From: a virus
DNA length: 25,739 nt
Strand: one strand, 5' to 3'
IMG/VR virus record: IMGVR_UViG_3300000956_000031
Location: 1 to 25,739 of that record
The notes beneath the pieces are model-generated. The model was not told the DNA's origin. It saw nothing but the letters and a program-made list of their open reading frames with translations, and searched no databases. Made by a program: the position numbers and the translations under genes. Below are positions 23,917 to 25,739 of this stretch, piece by piece (within the stretch, counting starts at the first letter, position 1; each line of letters starts with the position of its first letter).

Positions 23917-24194
23917 CGCGCGACCTCGATGCGACTCGCGAACTCGAGAGCGCTCGCGACCATCTGCACGCAGACGTCGACAAGTTGACCATCCACTCGC
24001 GGCAACGCTTCGGCGGCCACTGGCGTGAACGGGGCGAGATTGTCGAGGTTGCTGCGCGCTAGCGTCATGCCTTCAAAGCGCATCATGTGTCTCGACAGCG
24101 CTTCGATTGGCCACTCACCGGCACGGCCGCGCTGGAGTAGATCGCGCACTGCTGCGAGCAACTCATCATCGGTCAGCTTGCGACGCTCAGCCAT
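23913..24194 (-). CDS. Small helical protein, unknown function
   Basis: 93 residues starting MAERRKLTDDELLAAVRDLL. The ATG at 24194 overlaps the end of the upstream gene by 8 bases; a longer frame upstream is shadow coding. The rest (LSRHMMRFEGMTLARSNLDN, then VDVCVQMVASALEFASRIEV) is predicted mainly helical. No family is recognised; it is part of the - strand run. Confidence 0.55.
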   Translation of the reverse strand: MAERRKLTDDELLAAVRDLLQRGRAGEWPIEALSRHMMRFEGMTLARSNLDNLAPFTPVAAEALPRVDGQLVDVCVQMVASALEFASRIEVAR

Positions 24195-24504
24195 GATTCG
24201 CCCCCGCTGCGCTGCGGTCGAGCGCCACGACCCGGTCGACCATCGCCTTCCAGTGCTCGAGCAGCTCGGCAGTGACGCTCGACGGCAGTTGATCACTGCG
24301 CGCGTCGAGCATCACGATCGGCTCGCCCTGCCCCGACGCGTACCCGTTGCCATCGATCACGCCGCGCGCGATCGGCTCTCGCTGCGGCCGCCACCTGCTG
24401 AGTTCGATGGAGCACACCGGCCCCATCACCACGAATCGACTGTGATCGGTGCGCACCTCGAAGCGCGCGCGGTGTTGCCCGATGCTGTGCCATTCGTCGC
24501 TCAT
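24187..24504 (-). CDS. Small protein, unknown function, first gene of the - strand operon
   Basis: 105 residues starting MSDEWHSIGQHRARFEVRTD at ATG 24504. GAGGGGG lies about 6 bases upstream, the best ribosome binding site of the operon. The sequence looks beta in its first half (RFVVMGPVCSIELSRW) and helical at the end (TAELLEHWKAMVDRVVALDR). No function can be assigned. Transcription should begin in the divergent region at 24505-24803. Confidence 0.55.
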   Translation of the reverse strand: MSDEWHSIGQHRARFEVRTDHSRFVVMGPVCSIELSRWRPQREPIARGVIDGNGYASGQGEPIVMLDARSDQLPSSVTAELLEHWKAMVDRVVALDRSAAGANHG

Positions 24505-24803
24505 CGCTGACCCCCTCGCGTTGAACTGCGTTCGGTCGCGACGGTAAAGCAGCACGCGATGCGCACGCAAGTTATGCCGCGCGACCGGGCGCAAGACTGA
24601 CCAAAGCGGGTCGGGTGCGATGTGTCGATAGCTAGTTCACAGCTATCTCGAGACGCGCGCGCAACACGCTTCGGGGCTGCGCGATGTGCCCCCGTTCAGC
24701 AGTCAGCGCGCGTCGAGCACCGACTCGAGTGCAGCTCGTGCAGTGCAGTGGACCGGGGTCTTGTCTCGCGATTCACGCGCTGATTCGGTAGGGTCCCGGC
24801 CCA
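24505..24803. other. Divergent intergenic region
   Basis: About 300 bases without a convincing gene, between the divergent starts of the - strand operon and the HTH gene. It should hold promoters for both directions. A 7-bp-arm dyad is at 24627-24647. I see no clear -35/-10 pair of consensus quality in either direction. Confidence 0.6.
24627..24647. promoter_or_regulatory. Dyad, probable operator
   Basis: GATAGCT and AGCTATC form a perfect inverted repeat with a 7-base spacer (AGTTCAC). It is AT-richer than its surroundings and lies in the middle of the divergent intergenic region, as expected for an operator or a control dyad. Confidence 0.5.
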
Positions 24804-25148
24804 ATGGCAAGCAACCGTCAACCACCACCCACGCAGCTGCGACCGACGATGCCGGCAGACCCGCTCGGGGAAGCGCTCGCCCGCGTGCTTGGCCCCATGC
24901 TCGAGCTTATGATCAAGCGCGCCGTGATCGATGCGCTCGCTGAGTACGGCGCGGGGGAACGAGCGCGACCCGAGTACGTCGACTGCGCCACGATGGCGGA
25001 ACTCGTTTACTGCTCGCAGGCGCAGATCCATCGCCTTTGTCATGAAGGGCTGCCATTCGTTCGCCTCGGTGAGGTCAAGCGGTTTCGGCCCGCTGCAGTG
25101 TGCGAGTGGCTCGAAGCGCGCACCGCCGAGCGCCGCGGCAAGGGCTAG
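24804..25148 (+). CDS. Excisionase/MerR-like HTH DNA-binding protein
   Basis: 114 residues. The C-terminal half has the HTH_17/excisionase layout: MAELVYCSQAQIHRLCHEGL, then PFVRLGEVKRFRPAAVCEWL, the recognition helix followed by a wing with R.R/K.R residues and the closing EWL helix. The N-terminal half is helical (LGEALARVLGPMLELMIKRA) and may mediate dimerisation. It is paralogous to the convergent gene just downstream. The ATG at 24804 is assumed, with no strong Shine-Dalgarno sequence; an inner ATG at 24849 (MPADPLGEAL) is possible and aligns with the paralogue's start. Confidence 0.75.
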   Translation: MASNRQPPPTQLRPTMPADPLGEALARVLGPMLELMIKRAVIDALAEYGAGERARPEYVDCATMAELVYCSQAQIHRLCHEGLPFVRLGEVKRFRPAAVCEWLEARTAERRGKG

Positions 25149-25462
25149 GCCCCGGGGTCGGGTGGTGTGCCCTGCCGTTCGGCGCTGCGGGTCTTCAACC
25201 ACGCCAGTACGTCAGCCGGATCATAGCGGACGCTATCGCCCACCATGACGCGCGGCAGTCCCCGCCGTTCTAAGTTCGCTATAGTCGCCGTGCAGACGCC
25301 CAGCTGCTCGGCGATGGCTACGCGGTCGACCAATCCTTTCGTCGCTGTTGGGCGCGCGAGTTCGCCGTCCATCAGCTCGGCGAACGCGTCGAACACCGCC
25401 TCGCGGACGATGGTGGCGAGCGCCTCGCCCAGGGCGGTGGCCGCGGCCCTGGCGGCAGGCAT
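25145..25462 (-). CDS. Excisionase/MerR-like HTH protein, paralogue of the convergent gene
   Basis: 105 residues with RVAIAEQLGVCTATIANLER, then RGLPRVMVGDSVRYDPADVL and AWLKTRSAERQ, clearly an HTH_17/excisionase domain. Its sequence aligns with the neighbouring HTH gene almost from end to end (LGEALA, AV.DA.AE, G.P....G...R..PA.V..WL..R.AER). The two genes point at each other and their stops share the palindrome CTAG (25145-25148). The ATG at 25462 is used; no obvious ribosome binding site precedes it. It probably acts in excision or in control of the region beside the attachment site. Confidence 0.72.
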   Translation of the reverse strand: MPAARAAATALGEALATIVREAVFDAFAELMDGELARPTATKGLVDRVAIAEQLGVCTATIANLERRGLPRVMVGDSVRYDPADVLAWLKTRSAERQGTPPDPGA

Positions 25463-25690
25463 GGGGGCTGGGATGGGCTTGGTGGCAGCTGGGCGACCTG
25501 GGTAGCGGCAGGCGGGCTGGAGCGCTTCATGGGGGCTTGGTAGCGCGACCCAGCGCGGTGCTGCAATGGGCAGTTCAGTGCGCCCCAGAGCGCTGCCCTA
25601 TTCGTTGCCCTGACGCTTTGCTCGTGTTTGTTGGGCGAGTTTGAGCCGCGAAACCATTACGGAAAGCGCGGCGGGAGACGCCCCCCAGCG
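25463..25690. other. Non-coding stretch between the HTH gene and the attachment site
   Basis: No convincing gene is seen; a 64-codon frame on the - strand (25372-25566) is low complexity. Inverted repeat GCCGCG/CGCGGC at 25645-25672 and a smaller GGCG/CGCC hairpin at 25670-25682 lie next to the att core and could be integrase or excisionase arm sites. Confidence 0.45.
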
Positions 25691-25692
25691 AT

Positions 25693-25733
25693 TCTTAATC
25701 CATTGGCCGGTGGTTCGAATCCACCATGACCCA
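25693..25733 (+). tRNA. tRNA-Lys(CTT) 3' half, probable prophage attachment site
   Basis: From the anticodon loop to the discriminator base: TCTTAA with anticodon CTT (25694-25696), anticodon stem 3' arm TCCAT, 5-base variable region, T stem GGTGG / CCACC with loop TTCGAAT (25709-25725), acceptor 3' arm ATGACCC and A. The 5' half (expected to begin GGGTCAT) is absent upstream, so this is a partial copy of the kind left at attP or attL/attR. No CCA is encoded; CCG follows the discriminator. Confidence 0.78.
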
Positions 25734-25739
25734 CCGGCA

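Noticed and set aside
25372-25566. 64-codon - strand frame (MKRSSPPAATQ...)
   Set aside because: Low-complexity proline sequence in a different frame from the HTH gene it overlaps; no ribosome binding site.
1-25739. CRISPR arrays, IS elements, rRNA genes
   Set aside because: No regularly spaced repeats, transposase genes or rRNA-like sequence were seen on reading either strand.

Overview
The window is GC-rich throughout and reads as the structural half of a contractile-tailed (myovirus-type) temperate phage or prophage. Genes run head to tail on the + strand, mostly joined by ATGA overlaps. Coding third positions are strongly G/C, which suits a high-GC proteobacterial or myxobacterial-type host, but the host cannot be named from this sequence. 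The right edge ends in the 3' half of a tRNA-Lys(CTT) gene, from the anticodon loop to the discriminator base, which is what an integrase attachment site looks like.

Layout. 1-8735, packaging and head: terminase large subunit (cut by the left edge), DUF1073-type portal, Mu gpF-like minor head protein, DUF2213 protease/scaffold, capsid cement, DUF2184 major capsid protein, and small connector, completion and neck genes. An antisense BrnT/BrnA toxin-antitoxin pair sits inside this block at 3491-4122 with its own near-consensus promoter and dyad operator. 8748-12930, tail: DUF3383 sheath, DUF3277 tube, a tail assembly chaperone with a probable -1 frameshift extension, and the tape measure. 12932-18221, baseplate: Dit-like protein, plug, hub, Gp138-type spike, a small unknown, gp25-like, J-like and DUF2612-like proteins. 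18221-22483, host recognition: a beta-propeller-like fibre, a small fibre-associated protein, and an 866-residue protein built from three tandem arabinofuranosidase-like modules. 22548-23411: a lipoprotein with a possible polysaccharide-lyase/lectin fold.

The last 2.3 kb change character. Four small overlapping genes of unknown function run on the - strand (23418-24504). A 300-base divergent intergenic region follows, with a 7-bp-arm dyad. Then come two convergent, paralogous excisionase/MerR-like HTH genes whose stop codons share one CTAG, and a non-coding stretch into the tRNA-Lys attachment site. No integrase, repressor or endolysin was recognised, so those would lie outside the window or among the unknowns.

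The most interesting signals are: (1) an approximately 38-bp element with 22 identical bases ending in the GTG start codon of two distant genes (DUF2213 at 4226 and gp25 at 16022), each with TTGAC exactly 35 bp before the GTG and no Shine-Dalgarno sequence; (2) the BrnTA cassette, whose promoter would give a nearly leaderless toxin mRNA; (3) a -1 frameshift in the tail chaperone; (4) an internal, in-frame scaffold start with a strong Shine-Dalgarno sequence inside the DUF2213 gene; (5) the three-module fibre with a recombined third copy; and (6) the convergent excisionase-like paralogue pair beside the attachment site.
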